Assembly: GCA_910579955.1 (NCBI GenBank)
Contig: CAJTWE010000003.1
Span: forward strand, 88,005-152,004
DNA: 64,000 bases
From: an uncultured Ruminococcus sp.
Lineage (GTDB): Bacteria; Bacillota; Clostridia; Oscillospirales; Ruminococcaceae
Direction of reading: 5' to 3'
A program made the translations under genes and the position numbers. The notes beneath the pieces were generated by a model. It ran no database searches, had not been told where the DNA came from, and saw only the letters and a list, made by a program, of their open reading frames with translations. Below, in pieces: positions 1 through 8,413 of this stretch. Position 1 is the first letter of the stretch. Each line of letters begins with the position of its first letter.

Positions 1-1210
1 TTTTGGGATATTTTTTAACATCTATACCGCCTACAGTTATACTTCCGCTGTCAGCATCGTAAAATCTTGGTATGAGATTCACAAGAGTAGACTTACCAGA
101 ACCCGTACCGCCGATTATACCAATAATATCACCCTTTTCAGCTGTAAATGATATATTGGAAAGTGACGGCAACGCTGCGTTTTCATAGGTAAATGTAACA
201 TTTTCAAAACATACCGTACTGCGTTTGGTGATATCAGTTTTTTCATTATTTGATACAAAATCCTGAGAGGGCCTTATATCCAATACAGCTTGCAAACGGT
301 TTCCGCAAGCTACGGTTTTTGTAAGTGTAACAATTAAATTTGCAAGCTTTATAAGTTCAACAAGAATTTGTGACATATAGTTATAAAGCGCAACTACTGC
401 ACCCTGAGTAAGCAAACCTGCGTCAACTCTTATTGCACCTGTCCAAATAAGGGCAATTACAGCCATATTTATCACTACATAAGTAAGAGGGTTCATAAGC
501 GCAGACACTCTACAAACTGTTTTCTGCATAGCTGTGAGAGATTCTGCATTCTTTTCAAATCCCTCTATTTCTGATTCTTCCTGACCAAATGCACGTATTA
601 CACGTACGCCACTAAGATTTTCCCTTGTAGAATTCATTACACGATCAAGTCTGCTTTGAACTTTTTTAAACATCGGAATACTTACAAGCATAATTCCGAA
701 AATTATAATTGAAAGAACAGGGATAGTAACCGCAAATACAAGCGCACCCTTTACATCTACAGTAAACGCCATGATCATTGCGCCAAAAACAATAAAAGGA
801 GAACGCAAAAGCAAACGTATTGCAAGATTTGTTCCTGTCTGAACCTGATTTATATCACTTGTCATACGTGTTATAAGCGTGCTGCTGCCCAATCTGTTTA
901 TATCCTGATAGGAAAGCTCCTGTACATGAGCGAGCATGACATGGCGAATTTTTGCAGCAAAGCCTGTTGCCGCTTTTGCAGCGAAAAACTGTGCAAATAG
1001 AGTATTGGTAAGACCAATAGCACCGAGTGCAGCCATAAGCAGACACATTCTAATAATATAGCCCTTATCTTCTCCGGCAATACCCTTATCAATAATTGCT
1101 GCTACTACGAGAGGTACAAACAGCTCAAATATAGCTTCCAGCATTTTAAAAAGAGGACCTAGTATGCATTCTTTTTTATATGAACGCAGATATTTAAATA
1201 ATTTGATCAT
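1..1210 (-). CDS. ABC exporter, fused permease-ATPase (3' end outside window)
   Basis: This is a half-size ABC exporter subunit, with an N-terminal six-helix transmembrane domain followed by a nucleotide-binding domain. The reverse strand reads from an ATG at 1210 (MIKLFKYLRSYKKECILG), with an AGG-rich ribosome site at 1222-1226. The permease part covers about residues 1-310. Typical family strings are visible, such as the ITRMTSDINQVQ coupling region and RVIRAFGQEESE. The Walker A motif GGTGSGKST lies near the window edge at about 90-115, and the signature and Walker B are cut off. Such proteins usually work as hetero- or homodimers exporting peptides, lipids or drugs. The substrate cannot be told, and a partner gene would lie outside the window to the left. 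Family assignment is firm. Confidence 0.9.
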   Translation of the reverse strand, partial: MIKLFKYLRSYKKECILGPLFKMLEAIFELFVPLVVAAIIDKGIAGEDKGYIIRMCLLMAALGAIGLTNTLFAQFFAAKAATGFAAKIRHVMLAHVQELSYQDINRLGSSTLITRMTSDINQVQTGTNLAIRLLLRSPFIVFGAMIMAFTVDVKGALVFAVTIPVLSIIIFGIMLVSIPMFKKVQSRLDRVMNSTRENLSGVRVIRAFGQEESEIEGFEKNAESLTAMQKTVCRVSALMNPLTYVVINMAVIALIWTGAIRVDAGLLTQGAVVALYNYMSQILVELIKLANLIVTLTKTVACGNRLQAVLDIRPSQDFVSNNEKTDITKRSTVCFENVTFTYENAALPSLSNISFTAEKGDIIGIIGGTGSGKSTLVNLIPRFYDADSGSITVGGIDVKKYPK

Positions 1211-1396
1211 GTAGAAAAAAACCTCCAATTTCACATATACATCCTAATATATTATACACCCTATTATATCAAAATTTCAGCAAAAAATCAAGTAAATAGG
1301 CAGCTGTCCATACAAAAACAAAGCTTTTTTTCGTATTTCTTTATGATTGCGACCCTTATTTATTACTTTTCTCTTTTCAAATTTGCTGAAATATGA

Positions 1397-1402
1397 TATA
1401 AT
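1397..1402 (+). promoter_or_regulatory. Probable promoter -10 of the DUF5662 gene
   Basis: TATAAT sits 17 bases after a weak -35 (TTTTCA, 1374-1379), about 29 bases before the ATG at 1431. The stretch 1211-1430 holds no other gene. Confidence 0.5.
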
Positions 1403-1430
1403 ATAGTAAAACAGTGCAAGGAGGAATTAT

Positions 1431-1967
1431 ATGAAGGCTTGGCAGCATTTTAAAACTATTACAAGACACAGACATAAGGTCATTGTTCACTGTGCAAAAT
1501 GCGGTATTCTATGGCAGGGGCTAAGACATGACCTTTCTAAATATTCACCTACTGAATTTATTCAGGGGGCTAGATTTTATCTTGGCACAAGAAGTCCCAA
1601 TGAGGCGGAACGTGACAAGTACGGCTATTCTTTGGCGTGGATGCATCATAAGGGCAGAAACCGACATCATTTTGAGTATTGGCAAGACTATAATCGTATT
1701 ACCAAACGAATTGAACCTGTAAAAATGCCGGCTAGATTTGTTGCTGAAATGTTTTGTGACAGAGTGGCTGCAAGCAAGATATATCAGGGTAAAGATTACA
1801 AAATAGATAGTTCGCTCATATATTTCCAGAATTCAAATGCACGTAAAAATGGACTTCTCCATCCTGAGACAGAGAAAAAGCTTATGGAGCTTCTGGAAAT
1901 TCTTGCAAATGAGGGCGAAGCTGCTGCTTTTCGTGCTGTAAGAGAGCTTGTGAAAAATGGTTATTAA
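1431..1967 (+). CDS. DUF5662 family protein
   Basis: A 178-residue soluble protein without signal peptide or membrane segment. The N-terminal half is rich in His and Asp (HFKTITRHRHKVIVHCAKCG, then RHDLSKYSPTEF, then HHKGRNRHHFEYW). This matches from memory the DUF5662 family, common in gut Firmicutes and phages. The paired His/Asp motifs look like a metal site reminiscent of HD-type hydrolases, but no function is established and I infer none. The start is fixed by AAGGAGGAATTAT directly before the ATG. It has its own promoter and lies 36 bp upstream of dtd, so the two may be co-transcribed. Confidence 0.75.
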   Translation: MKAWQHFKTITRHRHKVIVHCAKCGILWQGLRHDLSKYSPTEFIQGARFYLGTRSPNEAERDKYGYSLAWMHHKGRNRHHFEYWQDYNRITKRIEPVKMPARFVAEMFCDRVAASKIYQGKDYKIDSSLIYFQNSNARKNGLLHPETEKKLMELLEILANEGEAAAFRAVRELVKNGY

Positions 1968-2003
1968 TTATTATACTAATTATTATATTAAGGAGTGATT
2001 TTA

Positions 2004-2456
2004 ATGCGTCTGGTTTTACAGCGTGTAATAAATGCCAGTGTGACAGTCGACGGTGAAGTAACAGGAAAAATCGGAAAGGGTTTGCTTGTTCTGTTAGGTG
2101 TTGGTGCTGATGACACAAGAGAGATACTTGAAAAAATGGCGGATAAAATGTTAAAGCTTAGAATATTTGCTGATGAAAATGATAAAACAAATCTGTCGCT
2201 TACAGATGTAGATGGGGAGCTGCTTGTTGTATCTCAGTTTACGTTGTATGCTGATTGCAGAAAGGGAAATCGTCCCAGCTTTATTAAGGCAGGAAATCCG
2301 CAAAAGGCGAATGAACTATACGAATATTTTAAAGAGTATTGCAAAAGGACTGTTCCGGTAGTTGAATCAGGTATATTCGGTGCTGATATGAAAGTAGAGC
2401 TGTGTAACGACGGGCCGTTTACAATTGTGCTTGATTCAGATGAAATTGTAAAGTAA
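2004..2456 (+). CDS. dtd: D-aminoacyl-tRNA deacylase
   Basis: This enzyme hydrolyses D-amino acids mis-attached to tRNA and acts as a cytosolic homodimer. The 150-residue length is normal. Both signature motifs are present: SQFTLYAD around residue 77, and the C-terminal NDGPFTI containing the Gly-cisPro pair that screens out L-amino acids. The start is ATG 2004, seven bases after AGGAG (1991-1995). A GTG at 1995 overlaps the ribosome site and is unlikely. It sits between the DUF5662 gene and a penicillin-binding protein with no functional link visible. Confidence 0.95.
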   Translation: MRLVLQRVINASVTVDGEVTGKIGKGLLVLLGVGADDTREILEKMADKMLKLRIFADENDKTNLSLTDVDGELLVVSQFTLYADCRKGNRPSFIKAGNPQKANELYEYFKEYCKRTVPVVESGIFGADMKVELCNDGPFTIVLDSDEIVK

Positions 2457-2470
2457 TTTATATGGCTGTA

Positions 2471-2538
2471 GCCTGCATTTTTTTTTCAAAATTGCCTATA
2501 CTCACATAGAGGTGATGATATTATGAAAAAATGCAGGC
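2471..2538 (+). promoter_or_regulatory. Inverted repeat enclosing the RBS of the penicillin-binding protein gene
   Basis: GCCTGCATTTTTT (2471-2483) is exactly complementary to AAAAAATGCAGGC (2526-2538). The second arm begins directly after the ATG of the downstream gene, and the ribosome site GAGGTGATG lies in the intervening loop. In mRNA this could form a 13-bp stem closing a roughly 42-base loop that holds the translation start. A role in translation is inference. Confidence 0.5.
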
Positions 2539-4133
2539 ACAGTGAGGCTTTACCAAGATTGTGGAGTCTCAGACTTATTATGACAATAGTGTGCAGTGCT
2601 GTGATAATTCAGCTCGCAAACAGTGCAGCGTCTTCTGAATATCGAGAGGCGGCGGCAGCTCAAGGCAACTATAAATTAAAGCTTCCTGTTTCATTTGGAA
2701 CTATTTACGACAGAAACGGTATGCCTTTGGTAAATCGTTATTCAAAGCATATTGCTGTTTTGAGTGGTGACGGCGAATCAGCTGCAAAAGTTTTTGCCTA
2801 TGTAAAGGACAGGAAAGAATTTTCCGAAAAGCTCAGAGAGTGTGTTCCTTTTACTTGTGAGCTTGACGAAAGCAAAGATATTCCTGAGGATATTTTGCAG
2901 TTCGATGTTCCTGAGCGTTACGATGAACCGCAAATAGCTCAGCATATTATCGGATATATGCAAGAAAACAAAGGTGTGTGCGGGCTTGAAAGTGATTATG
3001 ATGATTTGCTGAGACGTGATAGGGGACAAACTACTATTACATTTCCTGTTGACGGTACAGGGAGTGCTCTTTCAGGAGAAAATGCATTTGTGAGATATGC
3101 TCCTAAAGCATCTCAAGGAGTTGTTACTACCCTTGACACAGGTATTCAGCTTATATGCGAAAAGGCTTCCAGTTCGCTTGAAAAAGGCGCAGTTATTGTC
3201 ATGGAAACACAGTCTGGTGATATTCTTGGACTTGTAAGCAGACCGGTATACTCGCTCCAGAATATGGAAGAGGCATTGTCATCTGAGGACAGCCCTCTTA
3301 TAAATCGTACGTTATATTCTTACCCTGTAGGTTCTATTTTTAAGCTTGTAACAGCAGCTGCGGCTATAGATAATGGCTATGAGGATTTCACCTATGAATG
3401 TACAGGCAGCATAGAAATAGAAACTCAAAACTTTGCCTGTCACGACAGAGAGGGTCATGGAATGCTTGATCTTGATATGGCGCTTATAAATTCTTGTAAT
3501 CCTTATTTTATTGCAATAAGTAGTAAGATCTCGCCGCGTGATTTGTTTGAAACGGCTGCCGGACTTGGTTTTGGACGTGAAATTTATCTTTCGGAAAGCA
3601 TATGTGGAGATTCAGGTTATCTTCCAGATGTACAAGAGCTTATGCTGCCTGCGGAAAGAGGAAATTTTTCATTTGGACAAGGAAAGCTCACTGCAACGCC
3701 TTTGCAGGTTGCCAGAATGACTTCGGCAATAGCAAATGGCGGCATTTTGCCAAATGTACGACTTGTGGCAGGAGAAACAGAGGATGGTAATGTAGACTTT
3801 GTAGATAAATGGGAAAAGGGCGAACGTGTACTCAGCGAGGAAACGTCGGAAAAGCTTAGAAAAATGATGATAGGTGTTGTATATGGCAGTCGAAACTTTA
3901 ATGGAAAACCGGATGGAGTTTCGGCAGGTGCTAAGACATCTACTGCACAGACAGGACGTTTTGATGAAAATGGTGAGGAATATTGTCATGGCTGGGTAAC
4001 GGGATTTTTTCCTGCGTACAATCCAAAATTTACAGTGACAGTTCTGGCGGAGGATGCAGGATATGGCAACGATGCCGCTGCTCCTGTTTTTAAAGAGATT
4101 ATTGAGAGTATGCGTGATTATGTGAGATATTGA
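2523..4133 (+). CDS. Penicillin-binding protein, transpeptidase (FtsI/SpoVD/PbpA type)
   Basis: A membrane-anchored D,D-transpeptidase of class B type that cross-links peptidoglycan. One N-terminal membrane helix (about residues 15-35) precedes an extracytoplasmic dimerisation region and the transpeptidase domain. The active-site Ser lies in SIFK (Ser271, Lys274). The second motif is SCN (INSCNPYF), and the third motif reads KTS (Lys471, AGAKTSTAQTG) instead of the usual KTG. At 536 residues it is shorter than FtsI with PASTA domains, closer to PbpA/SpoVD-like proteins of Clostridia. The start ATG 2523 follows GAGGTGATG. Whether it serves septation, elongation or sporulation cannot be told; no other cell-division gene is adjacent. 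Confidence 0.9.
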   Translation: MKKCRHSEALPRLWSLRLIMTIVCSAVIIQLANSAASSEYREAAAAQGNYKLKLPVSFGTIYDRNGMPLVNRYSKHIAVLSGDGESAAKVFAYVKDRKEFSEKLRECVPFTCELDESKDIPEDILQFDVPERYDEPQIAQHIIGYMQENKGVCGLESDYDDLLRRDRGQTTITFPVDGTGSALSGENAFVRYAPKASQGVVTTLDTGIQLICEKASSSLEKGAVIVMETQSGDILGLVSRPVYSLQNMEEALSSEDSPLINRTLYSYPVGSIFKLVTAAAAIDNGYEDFTYECTGSIEIETQNFACHDREGHGMLDLDMALINSCNPYFIAISSKISPRDLFETAAGLGFGREIYLSESICGDSGYLPDVQELMLPAERGNFSFGQGKLTATPLQVARMTSAIANGGILPNVRLVAGETEDGNVDFVDKWEKGERVLSEETSEKLRKMMIGVVYGSRNFNGKPDGVSAGAKTSTAQTGRFDENGEEYCHGWVTGFFPAYNPKFTVTVLAEDAGYGNDAAAPVFKEIIESMRDYVRY

Positions 4134-4157
4134 TCATTTTTTATAAATAAAAACCTG

Positions 4158-4186
4158 TTGCAATTTCATGCAAAATATGGTATACT
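4158..4186 (+). promoter_or_regulatory. Promoter of the CobW gene
   Basis: TTGCAA (4158-4163), 17-base spacer, TATACT (4181-4186), about 50 bases upstream of the start. No recognisable Zur-type palindrome overlaps it. Confidence 0.6.
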
Positions 4187-4237
4187 AAAAGTTAAACATA
4201 AACCAAAATAAATTATTATGAGAAAGAAGTGTTTAGT

Positions 4238-5440
4238 ATGACAAAGATTCATATTTTCTCCGGATTTTTAGGTGCTGGTAAAACAACTCTTATAAAGAAG
4301 CTTATCGCTGAAAGTTATGCAGGTGAAAAGCTTGTTCTTATCGAAAATGAATTCGGTGAGATCGGTATTGACGGTGGATTCTTGCAGGATGCAGGCGTTG
4401 CTGTTACTGAAATGAACAGTGGATGTATATGTTGTAGTCTTGTAGGTGATTTTGGAAAGGCTCTTGCTCAGGTTCTTGATACCTATCATCCTGATAGAAT
4501 ACTTATTGAACCCTCAGGTGTAGGTAAACTCAGTGACGTTATTCGTGCTGTTCAGAATGTTGAGATTCAGGATGCAGAGCTTGAAGGCAGTGTTACTGTT
4601 GTTGATGCTAAGAAGTGCAAGATGTACCAGAAGAATTTTGGTGAATTCTGGGGAAATCAGATAGAAAATGCTGATTGTATTATACTCAGCCATACAAAGG
4701 GACTTTCTCCGGAAAAGCTGCATGACGCTGTAGAACGTGTTCGTACAATGAATAATAAAGCAATTCTCATTACTACTGATTGGGAAGAGCTTACAGGTGC
4801 GCAGATTCTTGCTGCAATAAATCGTAAGGATACTCTTAGTGATGAGCTTGAAAAGCTGAAAGAAGAGACTCATGAGCATCATCACCATCATCATGAAGAT
4901 GGCGAGGAGTGCTGCTGTGGACATCATCATGATCATGAACACGAGCATCACCATCACCATGAGGATGGCGAGGAGTGTTGCTGCGGACATCATCATGATC
5001 ACGAACATGAACACCACCATCACCACGAAGACGGCGAAGAATGCTGCTGCGGACATCATCACGATCATGACCATGAACATCACCATCACCACGAGGATGG
5101 CGAAGAATGCTGCTGCGGACATCATCACGATCATGACCATGAACATCACCACCATCACCATGCAGATGATATATTTACAAGCTGGGGAAAAGAGACTACT
5201 CGTGCATATTCCGAAGATGAAATTGCCGCTGTACTGTCAGCCCTTGAAAATGAAGAGAAATTCGGATTTATTCTCCGTGCTAAGGGAATTGTTCAGTGTA
5301 CAGACGGCAGCTGGATCCACTTTGATTATGTACCGGGTACACCGGATATCAGACGTGGCAGTGCAGGTACTATAGGCAGAATTTGCGTAATTGGTTCAAA
5401 GATAAATGAAGACGCAATTGCCGAAGCTTTTATGGTATAA
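4238..5440 (+). CDS. CobW/COG0523 GTPase metallochaperone with His/Cys-rich repeat
   Basis: A G3E-family GTPase thought to deliver metal (often zinc) to client proteins in the cytosol. The P-loop FLGAGKTT and the metal-binding CxCC motif (NSGCICCSL) are both in place. The base-recognition motif is altered to SHTKG. Between the GTPase and the C-terminal CobW domain (GSWIHFDYVPG) lies an unusual low-complexity segment at residues 215-302. It is four 22-residue repeats of the form HHHHHEDGEECCCGHHHDHE, adding dozens of His and 12 Cys. The start ATG 4238 is preferred over GTG 4229 because AAGAAG precedes it at normal distance. It is followed 12 bases later by a second GTPase, almost surely in one operon. 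Zinc or nickel handling is inference from family and composition. Confidence 0.9.
   Translation: MTKIHIFSGFLGAGKTTLIKKLIAESYAGEKLVLIENEFGEIGIDGGFLQDAGVAVTEMNSGCICCSLVGDFGKALAQVLDTYHPDRILIEPSGVGKLSDVIRAVQNVEIQDAELEGSVTVVDAKKCKMYQKNFGEFWGNQIENADCIILSHTKGLSPEKLHDAVERVRTMNNKAILITTDWEELTGAQILAAINRKDTLSDELEKLKEETHEHHHHHHEDGEECCCGHHHDHEHEHHHHHEDGEECCCGHHHDHEHEHHHHHEDGEECCCGHHHDHDHEHHHHHEDGEECCCGHHHDHDHEHHHHHHADDIFTSWGKETTRAYSEDEIAAVLSALENEEKFGFILRAKGIVQCTDGSWIHFDYVPGTPDIRRGSAGTIGRICVIGSKINEDAIAEAFMV
4880..5143 (+). repeat. Four tandem 66-bp repeats inside the CobW gene
   Basis: Copies lie at 4880-4945, 4946-5011, 5012-5077 and 5078-5143, and each encodes 22 residues. The DNA copies are near-identical, with a few synonymous changes and a Glu-to-Asp change in copies 3 and 4. 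The unit is a multiple of three, so copy-number change would alter metal-binding capacity without a frameshift. Confidence 0.95.
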
Positions 5441-5452
5441 GGAGTGAGTATC

Positions 5453-6415
5453 ATGGCTAAAAAACAGACACCTTCGGATATTCCGGTTTATCTTTTTACC
5501 GGTTTTTTAGAGGCAGGAAAGACTCAGTTTATTCAAGGAACATTTGAGGATAAACGCTTTAATGGCGGCGAGAAAACACTTCTTCTTATTTGTGAAGAGG
5601 GTGAAGAAGAATACGATATGTCATCGTATCCGTTTAAGAATATTTATATTCGCACAATAGACGATCCATCAGAGATAAATCCTGATAATCTCACTGCACT
5701 TCTTGAGGAAACAGAGGCAGAGCGTGTAGTAGTTGAGTATAACGGTATGTGGCAGCTTCAAAATTTGTTTGCCAATCTTCCTGATACATGGGCTGTTTAT
5801 CAGGAGATGATGTTTGTAGATTCTACAACTTTTTTAAATTATAATGCCAATATGCGAAGTCTTGTTGTAGACAAGCTGAATACATGCGACCTTGTGGTGT
5901 TCAATAGATTTTCAAAGGATTTTGATAAGATGGAATTCCATAAGATAGTACGTGGAGTAAGCCGCAGAGCTGACATTGCCTATGAATATGCAAATGGACA
6001 GGTAGAATATGATGATATAGAAGATCCGCTTCCATTTGATATAAATGCAGATAAAATTGTCATTGAGGATTCTGATTTTGCACTTTGGTACAGAGATATT
6101 ATGGAAGAGCCTCAGAAATATAACGGAAAGACAATTAAATTCCGTGGTCTCGTTGCCATGGATCCTAAATTTCCAAGCGGAATGTTTGCTGTTGGCAGAC
6201 ATGTTATGACCTGCTGTGTTGATGATATAAGCTATTGCTGTGTTGTGGCTGAATGGAAGAATGCTGCTTCTCTCCAAAGCAGACAGTGGGTGAATGTAAC
6301 TGGAACTATCGAAGTTAGAAAACATAAGATGTATCGTGGAAAAGGTCCTGTGTTGAATGTTTCAGAAGTAGTACTTACGTCTGCGCCAGAACAGGAAGTT
6401 GCCACATTTTATTAA
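5453..6415 (+). CDS. CobW-like GTPase fused to a DUF1980/YcgQ-like domain
   Basis: A two-domain protein of about 320 residues. The N-terminal half is a G3E-like GTPase with P-loop GFLEAGKTQ, but it lacks the CxCC motif seen in the neighbour. The C-terminal part (from about residue 195) has the pattern FRGLVAMDP, then FAVGRHVMTCCVDD, then WVNVTGTIEV. This resembles the OB-like DUF1980 domain of YcgQ/TIGR03943 proteins, which pair with YcgR permeases. No permease gene lies here. The start ATG 5453 follows GGAGTGAG, and GTG 5444 overlaps that site. The 12-bp gap to the CobW gene indicates an operon and a shared role in metal handling (inference). Confidence 0.8.
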   Translation: MAKKQTPSDIPVYLFTGFLEAGKTQFIQGTFEDKRFNGGEKTLLLICEEGEEEYDMSSYPFKNIYIRTIDDPSEINPDNLTALLEETEAERVVVEYNGMWQLQNLFANLPDTWAVYQEMMFVDSTTFLNYNANMRSLVVDKLNTCDLVVFNRFSKDFDKMEFHKIVRGVSRRADIAYEYANGQVEYDDIEDPLPFDINADKIVIEDSDFALWYRDIMEEPQKYNGKTIKFRGLVAMDPKFPSGMFAVGRHVMTCCVDDISYCCVVAEWKNAASLQSRQWVNVTGTIEVRKHKMYRGKGPVLNVSEVVLTSAPEQEVATFY

Positions 6416-6446
6416 AATGTAAAACTCAAACTCGGAGGTGAGAAAA

Positions 6447-8369
6447 ATACTCATTCGTCTAAACGATGTAAACAAGGTATATAATGGCGAACCTCTTCTT
6501 AAAAATATTGACCTTACAATTGAGGATAGGGACAGAATAGGTCTTATCGGAGTAAATGGCTGTGGAAAGTCCACGCTTTTAAGACTTATCACTGGTCAGA
6601 TTCTTCCCGATCATATTGCGGATGGTGACGGAGAAATTGCGTATTCAGGAAAAACTACTGTGGGTTATCTGGAACAGATGAGTGGTCTTGACAGAGAAAA
6701 TACAGTGTGGACCGAGATGCGGGGCGTATTCAGTGAATTGCTATCTGCTGAGGAGAAAATGCACGCTCTTGCCGATCAGCTTGAATTGGGTAATAAAGAA
6801 GCAGCAGAGGAATATCATCGCCTTCAGAGCTGGTTTGAAAGCAATGACGGATACCGTATTGATGTCAGAATAAAAACTATTCTTAGCGGTATGGGATTTG
6901 GGGAAGAATGCTATGACAGAATAATTAGTGGATTTAGCGGTGGTGAAAAGACACGTCTTGCTATAGCTAAGCTTCTGCTTGAAGAACCAAATTTGCTTAT
7001 ACTCGATGAACCAACAAACCATCTTGACTTTAAAACAGTTATGTGGCTTGAAGATTATCTGAAAGATTATAAGGGCGCACTTCTTATAGTTTCCCATGAT
7101 AGATACTTTCTTGACAGGCTTTGTACCTCTATATGCGAAATAGAAAATAAAAAGCTTACAAGATACAAGGGCAATTATACTGCATATACTGCTCTTAAAG
7201 AAGCCGCTGTTGCAAGACAGATGAAGGAATATGAAATTCAGCAGAAAGAAATTGCTAAGCTGGAAGATTATATCGCCAAAAATCAGACAAGGGCATCTAC
7301 AGCCAAAAGTGCTCAGAGTCGTATGAAGCAGCTTGATAAAATCGAACGTATAGAAAAGCCTCTTACATATCACAAACAGGCAAGAGTGCATTTCGATTAT
7401 GATATTGATCCTCCGCAGCAGCTTTTGCAAGTTCAGGATATTGATATTTCCGTAGGTGAAGGAATTTCTCGCAAAACTTTGGTGGAAAATCTTTCTTTTG
7501 AAGTAAGACGAGGTGAGAAGTGGGGCATTATAGGCGATAATGGCATAGGAAAGTCAACGCTTCTTAAAGAATTACAGGGCATACTTCCTCATAAGGGTAG
7601 AGTTAGATGGACAAGTAATGTAAAACGCTCTTATTTTGAGCAGGAAAGCACCAATCTCCATCCCGAAAAGAGCATAATGCAGGAAATACATGACAGAGTT
7701 CCAACATGGACAGATCTTCAAGTGAGAAGTCTTCTTGGACAGGTTCGTATAACTGGAGAAGATGTTTATAAGCAAATAGGAGTAATAAGCGGCGGAGAGA
7801 GAGCTAAAGTCTGCTTTGCTGTTATGATGATCGAACGTGGTAATGTTCTTATACTCGACGAGCCTACAAACCATCTTGATATTTCTATGAAAGAAGTTAT
7901 AGAAGAAGCTCTAGTTGATTTTGGTGGAACGCTTTTATTTGTTTCACATGACCGTTATCTTCTTGATAAGGTGGCTGACAGGATCCTTGAAATAACTTCT
8001 GACGGAATTAGAATATATAAAGGCGGATTTTCAGACTGGCTTGCAGCAGAACAGCAGCGTATAAAAGAACAGAAAGCAGCTTTAAATGATATAAAAGAAC
8101 AAAAAGGCCAAAATATTGAAAAGCCGGCATATCGTTCTAAGCAGCAGAGAGCTGCGGAAGCTAAGATGCGTACAAGAAAGCGTGAGCTTGAAAAACTTTG
8201 TGATGAGCTTCAAGAAGAACTTGATCTGCTTACGGAAGAAACAGCAAAGGAAGAAGTATACTCAAACTTTGAGCTTATGCAGGAAAAATGCAGCCGTATG
8301 GAAGAGATAAGGCAACAGACAGATGATATATTAGAAGAGCTTATTCTTTTAGAAGAGGAATTAGGATAG
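6447..8369 (+). CDS. ABC-F family ATPase (ribosome-associated type)
   Basis: A soluble tandem-ATPase protein with no membrane segment. ABC-F proteins act on the ribosome as translation factors or antibiotic-protection factors. Domain 1 has GVNGCGKST, FSGGEKTRLA and LILDEPTNHLD. The interdomain linker is charged. Domain 2 has GDNGIGKST, ISGGERAKV and LILDEPTNHLD. A C-terminal coiled coil spans about residues 550-640. The start is doubtful: the only in-frame GTG (6438) overlaps the ribosome site GGAGG (6434-6438). The codon at proper spacing is ATA (6447), which matches the family start (ILIRLNDVNKVY). Length is about 640. It could be an Uup/YdiF-like housekeeping type; resistance is not indicated. 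Confidence 0.9.
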   Translation: MLIRLNDVNKVYNGEPLLKNIDLTIEDRDRIGLIGVNGCGKSTLLRLITGQILPDHIADGDGEIAYSGKTTVGYLEQMSGLDRENTVWTEMRGVFSELLSAEEKMHALADQLELGNKEAAEEYHRLQSWFESNDGYRIDVRIKTILSGMGFGEECYDRIISGFSGGEKTRLAIAKLLLEEPNLLILDEPTNHLDFKTVMWLEDYLKDYKGALLIVSHDRYFLDRLCTSICEIENKKLTRYKGNYTAYTALKEAAVARQMKEYEIQQKEIAKLEDYIAKNQTRASTAKSAQSRMKQLDKIERIEKPLTYHKQARVHFDYDIDPPQQLLQVQDIDISVGEGISRKTLVENLSFEVRRGEKWGIIGDNGIGKSTLLKELQGILPHKGRVRWTSNVKRSYFEQESTNLHPEKSIMQEIHDRVPTWTDLQVRSLLGQVRITGEDVYKQIGVISGGERAKVCFAVMMIERGNVLILDEPTNHLDISMKEVIEEALVDFGGTLLFVSHDRYLLDKVADRILEITSDGIRIYKGGFSDWLAAEQQRIKEQKAALNDIKEQKGQNIEKPAYRSKQQRAAEAKMRTRKRELEKLCDELQEELDLLTEETAKEEVYSNFELMQEKCSRMEEIRQQTDDILEELILLEEELG

Positions 8370-8413
8370 TAAAATTGGGATAATATAAATAACTAAAGAA
8401 AGGTGCTTTTACT

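Noticed and set aside
4514..5161. 215-codon minus-strand frame across the CobW repeat region
   Set aside because: It is a Met/Val-rich mirror of the His/Asp/Glu codons of the real gene and has no ribosome site or domain.
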